Assembly (NCBI RefSeq): GCF_017874735.1
Contig: NZ_JAGGLV010000008.1
Coordinates: forward strand, 62,001 to 126,000
DNA length: 64,000 nucleotides
Reading direction: 5' to 3'
Source: Paenibacillus silagei
GTDB taxonomy: Bacteria > Bacillota > Bacilli > Paenibacillales > Paenibacillaceae
Position numbers and translations under genes: made by a program. This document shows, one piece after another, positions 16,266-25,159 of the stretch (positions within the stretch are counted from its first letter, which is position 1; every line of letters begins with the position of its first letter). The notes beneath the pieces were generated by a model. The model saw nothing but the letters and a program-made list of their open reading frames with translations, was not told the DNA's origin and searched no databases.

Positions 16266-16889
16266 ATGGGCAAAGCAGAGAGACAAGAGCAGGAGCGCCA
16301 AGCGATGCGTAATCTGATTCTGACTACGGCTGGCGAGCTGCTGGCGGAGAAGGGGATCAGGCAGCTGTCGATTCGCAAAATCGCTGAACGGATGGAGTAT
16401 TCGGCTGGCATTATTTATCACTATTTTCAGGGAAAAGAGGACATTGTGGAGCAGCTTCTTCAGCGGGGCTACCGGGAGCTAATGGGCGGACTAATTGCCG
16501 GATCAGAAGCTTCGCCGGATGAAACATCTCCAGAAGAGCGCTTGAGACGCACGCTGAGACAGTTCATTAAAATCACAACCGCAGAAGGCTCACAGTACCG
16601 GAGTATGATGCTGAATGATTCGCCGTCTGTGCTTAGCCACACCGGGGTGTTGCATCAGGGGGCTGCCCTGGAACGCAGCGGGATCGCGGGTCTCTGTGAT
16701 ACGCTCCGTCAATTCAGCGGGATGGCCTCCTGTGAGGAGAGGGAGCTTGAGCTCACCGCCCAGATCATCTGGAGCGCAGCATTCGGGCTGATTATGAGGC
16801 TGATGGTGGAGGGGAATCTGCCTGAGGGGCAGAAGGAGACTCTGATTAACCGGCACATAGAAGCCATGGTGCATATTGCACAAGGATAG
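16266..16889 (+). CDS. TetR family regulator of the downstream operon
   Basis: 207-residue TetR-type repressor. HTH: IRKIAERMEYSAGIIYHYF followed by QGKEDIVEQLLQRGY (about 40-75). ATG at 16266 follows AAGGAG by ten bases; a longer in-frame extension upstream would include the operator. It is the first gene of a three-gene set with a membrane protein (10 bp on) and a flavodoxin (12 bp after that). The palindrome upstream is the probable binding site, so it most likely represses its own operon until a ligand binds. Confidence 0.85.
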   Translation: MGKAERQEQERQAMRNLILTTAGELLAEKGIRQLSIRKIAERMEYSAGIIYHYFQGKEDIVEQLLQRGYRELMGGLIAGSEASPDETSPEERLRRTLRQFIKITTAEGSQYRSMMLNDSPSVLSHTGVLHQGAALERSGIAGLCDTLRQFSGMASCEERELELTAQIIWSAAFGLIMRLMVEGNLPEGQKETLINRHIEAMVHIAQG

Positions 16890-16899
16890 GAGGATTAGA

Positions 16900-17799
16900 A
16901 TGAGCCATAGACGAACCATTAGCTTTTTAACGTGGATGGTGATAGTGCTTGGTGTTGTTGCGTCAGGCATCGGGCTATTTTCAGGGGAAGGAGCTGAGAA
17001 TGAAGGGAGCCATCCCATCTTCACCACCATCCGGGGAGAACAGATTGAATTGTACGGAAGCGGAATCTACAAGAATGATTCTTTGTCCGCAGCAGCACAG
17101 GCGATCGCTCAGGATGGCGTTACTTTAGTGTTGGGCATTCCTTTGCTGCTCGTATCCCTGCTGCTGAGTCTCAGAGGAACGATCCGGGGTCGGTTGCTGC
17201 TGGCCGGAGCGCTCGGATACTTCACCTATACCTATGCTTCATACAGTTTTCTGGCCATGTATAATGATCTGTTTCTGGTCTACGTCTTGCTGTTCTCGGG
17301 CAGCTTATTTGCATTTATTTTGGTCTTTCGCTCGGTGGAGCGGGAGGGGGTGTTGATGAAGACGAAGCTTCCGGGTAAAAGCATTGGCTTCATCCTGCTG
17401 CTGATCGCCTTCCTGATTATTATGCTATGGCTGGGCCGGATTGCCGGCGGCTGGCGGAATGGAACCGCACCTGCTCTGCTTGAGCATTACACCACGCTGG
17501 TGATTCAGGCACTGGATTTAGCTGTATTGCTTCCGCTCATGGTTCTGACAGGGGCATTGCTCGTCCGCAGGCAGTCTTATGGTTACCTTCTGGCTCCAGT
17601 CGTCCTGGTAAAAGCCGCCACCCTGCTGACCTCCATCTCCTCCATGATGATTGGGATGCTGAGGGCAGGAGTTCATGTCTCGATGGTAGAGTTGATCCTG
17701 TTCCCAATCTTCAATCTGGCAGTCATCTGGTGTCTCATTCTTTTACTGCGCAACGCGCAGGAACCCGCACCACCTGCAAGCCCATTACCTATAGAATAG
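16900..17799 (+). CDS. Polytopic membrane protein, unknown
   Basis: 299-residue protein with about eight hydrophobic segments (near residues 8-30, 75-95, 105-122, 128-150, 163-185, 203-225, 235-255 and 265-290), so an integral inner-membrane protein. The first loop (about 30-70) is outside or between helices 1 and 2. No transporter signature was recognised. AGGAGG precedes ATG 16900. It sits between a TetR regulator and a flavodoxin; the set looks like an inducible redox or stress cassette, but its substrate is not visible. Confidence 0.75.
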   Translation: MSHRRTISFLTWMVIVLGVVASGIGLFSGEGAENEGSHPIFTTIRGEQIELYGSGIYKNDSLSAAAQAIAQDGVTLVLGIPLLLVSLLLSLRGTIRGRLLLAGALGYFTYTYASYSFLAMYNDLFLVYVLLFSGSLFAFILVFRSVEREGVLMKTKLPGKSIGFILLLIAFLIIMLWLGRIAGGWRNGTAPALLEHYTTLVIQALDLAVLLPLMVLTGALLVRRQSYGYLLAPVVLVKAATLLTSISSMMIGMLRAGVHVSMVELILFPIFNLAVIWCLILLLRNAQEPAPPASPLPIE

Positions 17800-17811
17800 A
17801 GGCGGACTTAA

Positions 17812-18300
17812 GTGAGCAACCGGATCTTGATCGTGTATGCAAGCAAATACGGATGTACGGAAAAAGCCGCTTTACTGCTGCAAGCCAGGCTGAACGCGGC
17901 CGAAGTGGTGAATCTGAGAACTGGCAAGTTGCCGGTTCTAACTGGCTATGACACAGTAATTCTAGGCGGCTCCATCTACTATGGCAGAATCCGGAAGGAG
18001 ATGACTGCATTCACAGCCCAGCACAAGCAGGAGCTTTTAACCAAACGGCTGGGATTGTTCATCTGTGCAGGAATGACAGGGGAGAAGGGGGAGGAGGAAC
18101 TGAAGCAGGCTTACCCTGAGATTATCTACAACAAGGCGCTTGCCAGGGAGATCATGGGCGATGAGATCTACCCGGACCGGATATCTGCGCTCGATAAGTG
18201 GATTATACGTATGGTAAAAGGCAAGGAGCACAAGACCGGAGGCGGGCTATCCATGGATAAGCTGGAGCGCTTCGCGCATACGATGTCGGCAGGCGAGTAG
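17812..18300 (+). CDS. Flavodoxin domain protein (HemG-like)
   Basis: 162-residue flavodoxin-fold protein. The FMN phosphate loop is ILIVYASKYGCTEKAA (5-20), the second loop GGSIYYGRIRKEM and the third ICAGMTGEKGEEE. The arrangement fits the flavodoxin_5 group that includes HemG protoporphyrinogen oxidase and B. subtilis-type relatives, though a heme role is not shown. GTG start with GAGGCGG upstream. Last gene of the TetR operon. Confidence 0.82.
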   Translation: MSNRILIVYASKYGCTEKAALLLQARLNAAEVVNLRTGKLPVLTGYDTVILGGSIYYGRIRKEMTAFTAQHKQELLTKRLGLFICAGMTGEKGEEELKQAYPEIIYNKALAREIMGDEIYPDRISALDKWIIRMVKGKEHKTGGGLSMDKLERFAHTMSAGE

Positions 18301-18344
18301 GGTAGGGGACGAGGGATAGTTGTAATGAGCAGGGACTTCAAAGC

Positions 18345-18367
18345 AACATAAAAATAATTATGTTAAC
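18345..18367. repeat. AACATAA/TTATGTTAAC dyad, copy 1
   Basis: AACATAA (18345-18351), six bases, TTATGTTAAC (18358-18367). Other copies at 20924, 29650 and 35746. Confidence 0.6.
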
Positions 18368-18468
18368 TTTAACCATATCCGCTCACCCATTAACCGCCAA
18401 ACGTCTAGCGCCAAATGTCGCATGATGATTTAACATAAATCTACCCCTATAATTATAATATTTCATTA

Positions 18469-18483
18469 TATGAAAAATTCATA
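18469..18483. repeat. TATGAAAAATTCATA palindrome, copy 3
   Basis: Identical to copy 1 at 10149 across the palindrome and to copy 2 in the following ATAGTAA. Preceded by TTTCAT, which extends the dyad outwards. Confidence 0.6.
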
Positions 18484-18693
18484 ATAGTAAAACAAAATTA
18501 CCTGCTCTCCTAATTACTACGCTCAAATCCGGCACATCACATTAACTTAGCAACTAACAAAAGGAAAAAGTGAGACCAACCCCCTGCCAAAACAGGTTCT
18601 CGCTGTCAACCCGGGCGAGGTTTCGCACCTGAATCCTGAAAATACATGGAAAAATGTATCTTGTATCAACGCTTTCCGATAGATTTCCTTAAG

Positions 18694-18775
18694 CAATTGG
18701 AAAAACAGCATCTACTGGAGGCAATTATGCTTATTTGCGGGCAAACAGCCTGAAGAAGTGCCATTTTTCCAATTG
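18694..18775. repeat. Inverted repeat with 12 bp perfect arms
   Basis: CAATTGGAAAAA (18694-18705) and TTTTTCCAATTG (18764-18775) enclose 58 bp. A partial copy of the arm (ATGGAAAAATGTATC) lies just upstream near 18648. It looks like a dispersed intergenic repeat; no coding capacity. Confidence 0.5.
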
Positions 18776-18902
18776 TTACCCCATCCTGGGCGATTCGATC
18801 TTCAGCAAGTGGAGAAAATCCAACTAAGTCCCTCTCCCAATACAACTTCCTGAGGGACTATTTGTTAAGCCTGTATAGGCCAGGCTTTGGCCGGCGGTAT
18901 AA

Positions 18903-19856
18903 TCACAAAGCTACTGTGCCTGCTGTAAGCTGATCCGTCAGCTTAGAGGCCATATCCACGGACTTCAGTGCAGATTGCAATGACAGTTGGGAGAGGGTCC
19001 CGTTCTGCAAAGAGAGCAGGGCATGCCGCAGGCTTTTCTCATAAGGATTGTTCGGGATTACCGGGATAGCTGTCTTGCCCTCAGAAGTATAGCTGGTCAG
19101 GCTGGCTTCAACCTCTCCGTTCGCAGCATTGGTCTCTTGGAATACCAGCTTGCCGCGCTCAAAATAAGCTTCGTAACCAACCGTGAACGGGTACGCTTCC
19201 GGCATCTGTGAAGAGACGGTTAATTGCGCACTAACACTGGCGTTAGCGAAAGAAGCATGAACCAGCGCCTGACCGTCCATACCTCCAGAGATCCCCCAGA
19301 CGGAAGTGGGTACAGGGGTGTCCAGCAGCCACGCGATAGCATCCAGGTCATGAATCATCAGATTGGCAGCGATCGCGGACAGGCCCAGATCCCCCCACAC
19401 CGGTGCGGTCTCCCTGCGGAAGCTGACATGCAGCAGTTGGCCGTAGGCGGATTCACGGGCGGATTGCTCCAGGTATTCATAGGCATAATCGAATTTGATG
19501 AATTGATTGACGAGGATTCTGCGGCCATACCGCTGTTCGGCATCCAGCAGTTCCCGTCCTTCTTCAGGCTCCAGAACAACCGGCGTCTCGCAAAAAACAT
19601 GTTTTCCCCGTCGCAGCGCCTCAACCGCATAGGTCTTATGTAGCGCAGAAGGCAAACAGAGATCGATGACATCCACTCCGGGATCAGACAGTATGTCCTC
19701 GATGGACGTTGTAACCTCTACCCCCAGCTCTTCCTTCAGTTTCAGCAGCTTGTCCTCATTTCTCCCGAAGACCACGATCCGGTTCACGAACTCCATTTGC
19801 TTCAGAAGAGAGGCGTGATACGCCCCGAATCCAGTTCCCAATATACCAATATTCAT
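18903..19856 (-). CDS. Gfo/Idh/MocA family oxidoreductase
   Basis: 317-residue NAD(P)-dependent oxidoreductase fold. The N-terminal Rossmann loop is GILGTGFGAYHA (4-15); VIDLCLPSALH follows. The family catalytic motif E-K-P appears here as E90-T91-P92 (HVFCETPVVLEPEE), so the usual lysine is replaced by threonine. The second family signature is present as IHDLDAIAWLL (H169, D170, D172). Substrate unknown; members act on sugars, inositols and bile pigments. Divergent from a WYL regulator that starts 101 bp away and probably controls it. Confidence 0.84.
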   Translation of the reverse strand: MNIGILGTGFGAYHASLLKQMEFVNRIVVFGRNEDKLLKLKEELGVEVTTSIEDILSDPGVDVIDLCLPSALHKTYAVEALRRGKHVFCETPVVLEPEEGRELLDAEQRYGRRILVNQFIKFDYAYEYLEQSARESAYGQLLHVSFRRETAPVWGDLGLSAIAANLMIHDLDAIAWLLDTPVPTSVWGISGGMDGQALVHASFANASVSAQLTVSSQMPEAYPFTVGYEAYFERGKLVFQETNAANGEVEASLTSYTSEGKTAIPVIPNNPYEKSLRHALLSLQNGTLSQLSLQSALKSVDMASKLTDQLTAGTVAL

Positions 19857-19957
19857 TTGCAGCAGCTCCTTGATTTTGATACATTCATCTTAACGCAGTA
19901 TTGTTGACAATAGAGTGGCAAGAATAGATGACGAATAATGAAGCTTGGAGGAGACGC

Positions 19958-20929
19958 ATGCGGCTGCACCGTTTGATTGCTATACTTTTACTGCTTGAAT
20001 CCCGGGGCCGGATGAAGGCGAACGAGCTGTCCATCGCCCTCGAAACGTCCGTCCGCTCCATTTACAGAGATATCGATGTGTTGGCGGAGTCTGGAATCCC
20101 GCTGGTCACCACCACCGGGCCGAACGGCGGGATTTCGCTCATGGAAGGCTATACGGTGAGTCTGCGGAGACTGCATGGGGAAGAGGTGGTCCAGCTATTT
20201 TTGACCGGGATGGGAATGCCGGCGGGCGGTTCAGGAGAGACCAGTCTGCTGCTCAAAAATGCGCTCCTGAAGCTGGAAGCAAGCTTGCCTGCTCCGTATC
20301 AAGAGGATATCCGTACCGCGCAGCGCCGGTTTCTGTTCGATGATACGCCGTGGTGGAGCGGTCAGGCAGCGGTGCCGTATCTTGAGACTCTGCGCACTGC
20401 AGTGTGGAGGGGGCGGAAGATTACGGCAGATTACCTTAAGGTGAATGGGGAGAGCTCGCTGCGGAAGCTGCAGCCTTATGGACTCATCGTGAAGCAGGGG
20501 GAATGGTATCTTGCCGCCTACTGCGAGAGCGCCGGGGATCTGCGGACATTCAAGTGCGAACGGTTCACAGCCGTTACTTTATTGGAGGAGACCTATGCCA
20601 TCCCTGAGCAGTTCTCCCTCCAAGCATACTGGAGTCAAGCAGAGCAAGCCTTCGTTCAGACCAGCAGAGCGCGGGAGTTCTATCAGGTGGTCATCCGTAC
20701 CCGTGTTAAGAATGAGCAGATGTTGCAGGGGCTGGAGGTCATGAATACCGGATCTGATGGAGATGCCTGGCTGTTTACTGTGAATATGTACGATTATAGC
20801 TCGGCCTGTGCGAGGGTGCTGCCGCTATTGGTTCATGCTGAAATTGTGGGGCCGCCAGAGCTGAGAGAGTATGTCAGCAATCAAGTGCGAATGTGGGATA
20901 AAATGTATAATTGCAGTAAGGAGACATAA
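19958..20929 (+). CDS. HTH-WYL domain transcriptional regulator
   Basis: 323-residue regulator with an N-terminal winged HTH_11 domain (RLHRLIAILLLLESRGRMKA, then SVRSIYRDIDVLAESGIPL) and a central WYL-type sensor domain (about 130-215; LRKLQPYGLIVKQGEWYLAA). WYL proteins bind small ligands or nucleic acid and act as repressors or activators. Start ATG 19958 has GGAGGAG at good distance; an ATG ten codons earlier has none. Divergent from the Gfo/Idh/MocA gene, the likely target. Its stop codon overlaps copy 2 of the AACATAA/TTATGTTAAC dyad. Confidence 0.86.
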   Translation: MRLHRLIAILLLLESRGRMKANELSIALETSVRSIYRDIDVLAESGIPLVTTTGPNGGISLMEGYTVSLRRLHGEEVVQLFLTGMGMPAGGSGETSLLLKNALLKLEASLPAPYQEDIRTAQRRFLFDDTPWWSGQAAVPYLETLRTAVWRGRKITADYLKVNGESSLRKLQPYGLIVKQGEWYLAAYCESAGDLRTFKCERFTAVTLLEETYAIPEQFSLQAYWSQAEQAFVQTSRAREFYQVVIRTRVKNEQMLQGLEVMNTGSDGDAWLFTVNMYDYSSACARVLPLLVHAEIVGPPELREYVSNQVRMWDKMYNCSKET

Positions 20930-20945
20930 TAAATATTATGTTAAC
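20924..20945. repeat. ACATAAT/ATTATGTTAAC dyad, copy 2
   Basis: ACATAAT (20924-20930), AATA-type centre, then ATTATGTTAAC. Overlaps the stop codon of the WYL gene. Shares the following CTAT-AA-ATC and the terminator downstream with copy 3. Confidence 0.55.
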
Positions 20946-20976
20946 CTATCAAGCAATCGAAGAGTGAAAATAATAG

Positions 20977-21012
20977 ACCCCAGACCTTGCTTTTCAGCAG
21001 GTTTGGGGTTTA
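20977..21012 (+). terminator. Terminator after the WYL regulator
   Basis: ACCCCAGACCT (20977-20987) pairs with AGGTTTGGGGT (20999-21009), followed by TTATTGAC. Nearly the same stem follows dyad copy 3 at 29719-29753. Confidence 0.75.
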
Positions 21013-21133
21013 TTGACTTTGTTGAACCGTACCTTTTCCAAACATAAGAGGATAGAATTCAATTACGGAACATTATACGATAAACTGTATAGAGGTTTAG
21101 ATGTCAGATAACTTGACAAAAGGAGGACATGAG

Positions 21134-22963
21134 ATGCTGCGGAGGCTGATCCTACGGTTGAGAAGAAGTAAAATGCGTACCAGACTGCTGCTCTTGTTCA
21201 CCATGCTGACACTGCTGCCGTTAAGTGTGCAGGGGATGGTGACGTACCGTCATTTCTCCTCCACCTTGAACGAGAAAACAAAGCAATATACGGTGGATGT
21301 CGCCGGACAGGCCAACGCCAATCTGGACAGGCTGCTTAAGGATCTGGAGCGGTTGTCGCTGATGCCTCTGTATGACGAGCAGGTGTTATCTATTCTGGCT
21401 AAATACGATGGTCCTATGGGCTCAGGCACATGGGCGCTGTCTGACGATTATCAGAAAATGAAGCTATATACCTCCGCACAGGCGTACGATCGTCCTGAAA
21501 TCCGGGGGATCCATCTGCTGAGCAACAGCGGAACCCTGTTCTCCAACGTGGAGCCGCTGGCGGTCAACACCTCATGGGATGGCAGGCATGACGAATGGTT
21601 CAGCGCCCTCAAGCGGTCAGACGGCGAATGGATCCTTCTTCCTCCGCATCATCCCTCTTATTATGCCGGAACCGACCCCTCAGCCTATATTTCGGTAGCC
21701 AGGGTGATCAAGGAACCCAGAACGCTGAGGCGTCTGGGCTACATACTCATCGACGCTAAGCAGTCAGCCTTCGGCTCCGTCTTCTCGAAGCTGAAGATTG
21801 AAGAGTCTACGAACCTGATGATTATCGACGGAGAACAGAGGCTGCTGTATGAGCAAAAGCCGGATAACGGGCAGTCGGCCTACGGCGAGCTTATGGGCTC
21901 TGGGCGAATCAAGGACCTGCATGGCGGGGAGCGGGAGAGGCTGGGAGGCACGGATTATTTGTTTGTCAGCCATAAATCCCCGTATTCCGGCTTGACCGTC
22001 ATCGGTCTGACCCCCATTGGAGTCATGCTGAAGGAATCACGTGCGATGATGATTTTTACTTTATGGCTTGCCCTCTTTTGCCTGGTGACAGTGCTGCTGC
22101 TCGCTTATGCGGTATCGTACCGGATCACCCTACCTCTGGTGGAGCTCAAGAGCAATATGTCCAGGGTGGAGCGGGGGGATTTCAACATGCGGGTCAGTCC
22201 GCTGGGGGGAGATGAATTCGGGCAGCTCGGGCGCGGATTTAATAAGATGATGGAGGAAATCAACCGCCTGTTTCATGAGGTACTCGTGATTGGACTCCGG
22301 GAAAAGGAGGCTGAGCTGTCTGCCCTGCAGAGCCAGATCAACCCGCATTTTATCTATAATACGCTGGAATCGATCAATATGATGGCCGTCCAGCGCAGGC
22401 ATGATGAGGTATCCGATATGGTATCCGCACTGGGCAAGCTGCTTCGCTATACCATTGACAAGGCCGGCCGGCTCGTGTCGCTGGGAGAGGAAATCGCGTT
22501 CGTAGACTCTTACGTCCGTATCCAGCAAATTCGTTTCGGCGGGAAGCTGACGGTGCATAACGAGATTGAAGAGGATGTACAGTATTTACGCATTCCGAAG
22601 CTCACCATTCAGCCGCTGGTGGAGAATGCCATCGATCACGGGATCGCCGGGCGAGAAGAGGGGACGATCTGGGTGTCAGCGCTGCGTTTTGACAACGAGC
22701 TATTGATTACGGTCCGCGATGACGGGAACGGACTGGAGGAGGAGGAACTCACGGCGCTGAACCGGGAGATCGAACAAGATCCTTCCATGGATTCGCTCCG
22801 GCGCAGTGAGGAGGAGAGTCTGGGACTGCGCAATATTGGCCAGCGGATCAAGCTGCTGTACGGGGAAGGCGGGAGTCTCACGGTTGACGGAAGTCCGGGG
22901 CAAGGGCTGGCCGTGACCATTACGATAACGATACCGGAATCAGGGGGAGAAGAGGATGTATAA
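21134..22963 (+). CDS. Sensor histidine kinase, YesM family
   Basis: Membrane sensor kinase of 609 residues for the sugar locus that follows. A first membrane helix (about 17-37), an extracellular domain (40-300), and a second helix (about 304-328) come before a HAMP region. The His_kinase domain has the phosphoacceptor H405 in LQSQINPHFIYNTLESIN, and the ATPase domain has LTIQPLVENAIDHGI, DDGNGLEEEE and GLRNIGQRI. Start ATG 21134 lies seven bases after AAAGGAGG; the in-frame ATG 11 codons earlier is less likely. It overlaps the response regulator gene by 8 bp. This pairing with an AraC-type regulator and a binding-protein operon is the usual Paenibacillus design for sensing and importing oligosaccharides. 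Confidence 0.92.
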   Translation: MLRRLILRLRRSKMRTRLLLLFTMLTLLPLSVQGMVTYRHFSSTLNEKTKQYTVDVAGQANANLDRLLKDLERLSLMPLYDEQVLSILAKYDGPMGSGTWALSDDYQKMKLYTSAQAYDRPEIRGIHLLSNSGTLFSNVEPLAVNTSWDGRHDEWFSALKRSDGEWILLPPHHPSYYAGTDPSAYISVARVIKEPRTLRRLGYILIDAKQSAFGSVFSKLKIEESTNLMIIDGEQRLLYEQKPDNGQSAYGELMGSGRIKDLHGGERERLGGTDYLFVSHKSPYSGLTVIGLTPIGVMLKESRAMMIFTLWLALFCLVTVLLLAYAVSYRITLPLVELKSNMSRVERGDFNMRVSPLGGDEFGQLGRGFNKMMEEINRLFHEVLVIGLREKEAELSALQSQINPHFIYNTLESINMMAVQRRHDEVSDMVSALGKLLRYTIDKAGRLVSLGEEIAFVDSYVRIQQIRFGGKLTVHNEIEEDVQYLRIPKLTIQPLVENAIDHGIAGREEGTIWVSALRFDNELLITVRDDGNGLEEEELTALNREIEQDPSMDSLRRSEEESLGLRNIGQRIKLLYGEGGSLTVDGSPGQGLAVTITITIPESGGEEDV

Positions 22964-23723
22964 AGTGCTGCTCGTAGAGGACGAAATCGTGATTAGACAA
23001 GGGATGCGCGAGCTGATTAGCCGGTCGGCACCCTTTTTCGAGGTGACGGCTGAAATGCCGGGTGGACGGGAGGCGCTCCTGTACTTAAAGTCCGAGCTGC
23101 CGGATGTGATGATTACCGATATTCGTATGAAGGAAATGGACGGACTGGCGCTGGCCGAAAAGGTGAAGTCGATGTATCCCGGGCTGCTGGTCATTATTGT
23201 GAGCGGATACGGCGAATTTGAATATGCCCAAAAAGCCATTGAATACGGTGTCCTCCATTACCTGCTCAAGCCGGTCGAACGCCATGAGCTGGTTAGTGTG
23301 ATGGAAAAAGCACGGCTGCTGCTCGATAACCGTCATGGCATATCTTCCCTGGAACAGACGACAGGCCCGCTGCGGGTGGAGAGCGGAGGAGATACACGCA
23401 AGATCATACGGGATGTTAAGGAATATATCAGACTGCATATTGACGGTGATCTGCGCCTGCAGACGGTAGCTTCCCATGTCAATCTGAACGCTACGTATCT
23501 GAGCCAGCTGTTCAAGGGGGAGGCGGGCTGCAATTATTCAGACTATGTAACCGATTCCCGGATGGAACGTGCGAAGTGGCTGCTCAGCCATACCCAGCTC
23601 AAAATTTATGATGTCGCCCGCCTATCCGGCCATCAAAGCCCGAAGCATTTCATGCTGGTATTCAAGCAGCAGACGGGGATGACGGGTGGAGAATACCGCA
23701 ATCAATTTAATAGTCATGAATGA
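22956..23723 (+). CDS. Response regulator with AraC-type DNA-binding domain (YesN)
   Basis: 255-residue partner of the YesM-type kinase. Receiver domain: E8-D9, phosphoacceptor D55 in VMITDIRMKEMDG, S/T in VSGYGEF, and K105 in HYLLKPVE. The C-terminal AraC domain has two HTHs (LRLQTVASHVNLNATYLSQL, then IYDVARLSGHQSPKHFMLVF). It probably activates the binding-protein operon starting at 23854; the short inverted repeat GTTAG-N5-CTAAC at 23727-23741 lies in that intergenic region and is a candidate site. Overlaps the kinase gene by 8 bp. Confidence 0.92.
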   Translation: MYKVLLVEDEIVIRQGMRELISRSAPFFEVTAEMPGGREALLYLKSELPDVMITDIRMKEMDGLALAEKVKSMYPGLLVIIVSGYGEFEYAQKAIEYGVLHYLLKPVERHELVSVMEKARLLLDNRHGISSLEQTTGPLRVESGGDTRKIIRDVKEYIRLHIDGDLRLQTVASHVNLNATYLSQLFKGEAGCNYSDYVTDSRMERAKWLLSHTQLKIYDVARLSGHQSPKHFMLVFKQQTGMTGGEYRNQFNSHE

Positions 23724-23726
23724 AAT

Positions 23727-23741
23727 GTTAGTTATTCTAAC
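23727..23741. promoter_or_regulatory. Candidate response-regulator site before the ABC operon
   Basis: GTTAG-TTATT-CTAAC sits 112 bp before the binding-protein start. It is the only clear short dyad in the gap. Assignment as the AraC-type regulator's site is a guess. Confidence 0.3.
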
Positions 23742-23853
23742 GTAAAACATAAATATAACGAACCATTCCTGTATTTTGGATGATTTATACACCGAATACG
23801 TCTCCTTTATACTAAAAGAGTTATTAAAACTAACATATCAAAGGGGGATATTC

Positions 23854-25143
23854 ATGAAAAAAGCAGGAGCAGTGCTTCTTTCAGCCATGCTGCTGGGCTT
23901 GACGGCAGGTTGTGCCAAGCCCGCAGCAAGCGGAAATGCCGAGAGTCCCGGGAAACAGGAAGATGTGGAGTTAAAGTTTCTAATGTGGGGCAATCAAGGG
24001 CATATGGATGTGTACAACAAGCTGATCAGCCAATTCGAAGCAGACAATCCAGGCATTAAGGTGACTATGGATTCGGTGCCATTCACGGATTATCAGCAGA
24101 AAATATCGGTGCTGGCCGCAGGGAAATCCCTTCCGGATATCGCCTGGGTATCGGAGCGGATGATCCCGCAGTTCAAGGCTAACGGGATTCTGGCGGATGT
24201 CTCCTCCTTCAAAGACGATGCTTCCTTTAACCTGGACGATTATATTCCGAGCACACTAGACTTGTTCCGGGACGGGGATCAATTGCTGGGCCTGCCGTTC
24301 TCAACACCGCCGGTGGTCATGTTCTACAACAAGACATTGTTCGACAAGGCGAACCTGACAGACCCGAATACGCTGGCCTCCGAAGGGAAATGGACCTGGA
24401 AGACCTTTGAGGAATCGGCCAAAGCAATTGCTGTCAAAGACGCTGGGGGCCGGGTATATGGCGCGAACTTCTTCCGTGACTGGAAGACCTGGGCGATTCT
24501 ATCTTCGTACGCGTGGTCTTATGGAAGCGGCCCGTTCAATGAGGATCTGACCGCGTTCACCTGGAATGACCAGTACGGCGTGGAAACGATGGAGCTGCTG
24601 GAGCGGATGATGTATGAGGACGAATCCCACCCGAAAGCAGGCGAGCAGATCAGCTTCGACGCAGGGAATCTGGGCATGTTCTTCGACAACTACAGTTATG
24701 TCTCGAAAGCGCGTGACATTAAAGGGTTTGAATGGAGCATTGCTCCGATGCCGTCCGGCTCCGCTGGCAGTGTTCCGATGCTGGGCCAAGCAGGCTATAC
24801 GCTGTTCAAGGACAGCAAGCATCCGGAGGAAGCCAAAAAGCTGCTCAAACTGTTCGCCAGCCAGTCAGGCATTGAGGCGACATCCACCTATTTCGTACCT
24901 CCGCGCACATCAGTGCTCAATTCTGATGCGTTCCTGAATCAGCCGAACAACCCGCCAGCTGAGCACATCGTGCAAGCGGTTATCGATGAAATGCCGAAGG
25001 CGCGCATCATTCCAGGCCACATCCGCTGGCAGGATATCGACAATGCGGTGCTGCAAGGCTTTGACCGCCTGTTCGGCAGGTCCGCGTCCGCCAAGGACAA
25101 TATGGCGAAGATGCAGAGCGATGTCGAGGCTATTTTGAAATAA
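23854..25143 (+). CDS. Sugar ABC transporter substrate-binding lipoprotein
   Basis: 429-residue extracellular solute-binding protein, family 1. Signal peptide with lipobox LTAGC (C20) makes it a membrane-anchored lipoprotein. The body has the typical ELKFLMWGNQG start, FEADNPGIKV, GKSLPDIAW and late MPSGSAG regions. ATG 23854 follows AAAGGGGG; longer in-frame starts would run into the leader. It feeds the two permeases downstream. The sugar is not identifiable from sequence alone. A bulged stem-loop just after the stop probably stabilises this transcript over the permease part. Confidence 0.9.
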   Translation: MKKAGAVLLSAMLLGLTAGCAKPAASGNAESPGKQEDVELKFLMWGNQGHMDVYNKLISQFEADNPGIKVTMDSVPFTDYQQKISVLAAGKSLPDIAWVSERMIPQFKANGILADVSSFKDDASFNLDDYIPSTLDLFRDGDQLLGLPFSTPPVVMFYNKTLFDKANLTDPNTLASEGKWTWKTFEESAKAIAVKDAGGRVYGANFFRDWKTWAILSSYAWSYGSGPFNEDLTAFTWNDQYGVETMELLERMMYEDESHPKAGEQISFDAGNLGMFFDNYSYVSKARDIKGFEWSIAPMPSGSAGSVPMLGQAGYTLFKDSKHPEEAKKLLKLFASQSGIEATSTYFVPPRTSVLNSDAFLNQPNNPPAEHIVQAVIDEMPKARIIPGHIRWQDIDNAVLQGFDRLFGRSASAKDNMAKMQSDVEAILK

Positions 25144-25159
25144 GACTCCGGGCAAGGGG

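Larger units (their letters stand above)
18301..18902. other. Gene-free, repeat-rich region of about 600 bp
   Basis: Contains the AACATAA/TTATGTTAAC dyad (18345-18367), the TATGAAAAATTCATA palindrome (18469-18483) followed by a G-poor stretch, and a larger inverted repeat with arms CAATTGGAAAAA (18694-18705) and TTTTTCCAATTG (18764-18775). No gene seen. Confidence 0.6.
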
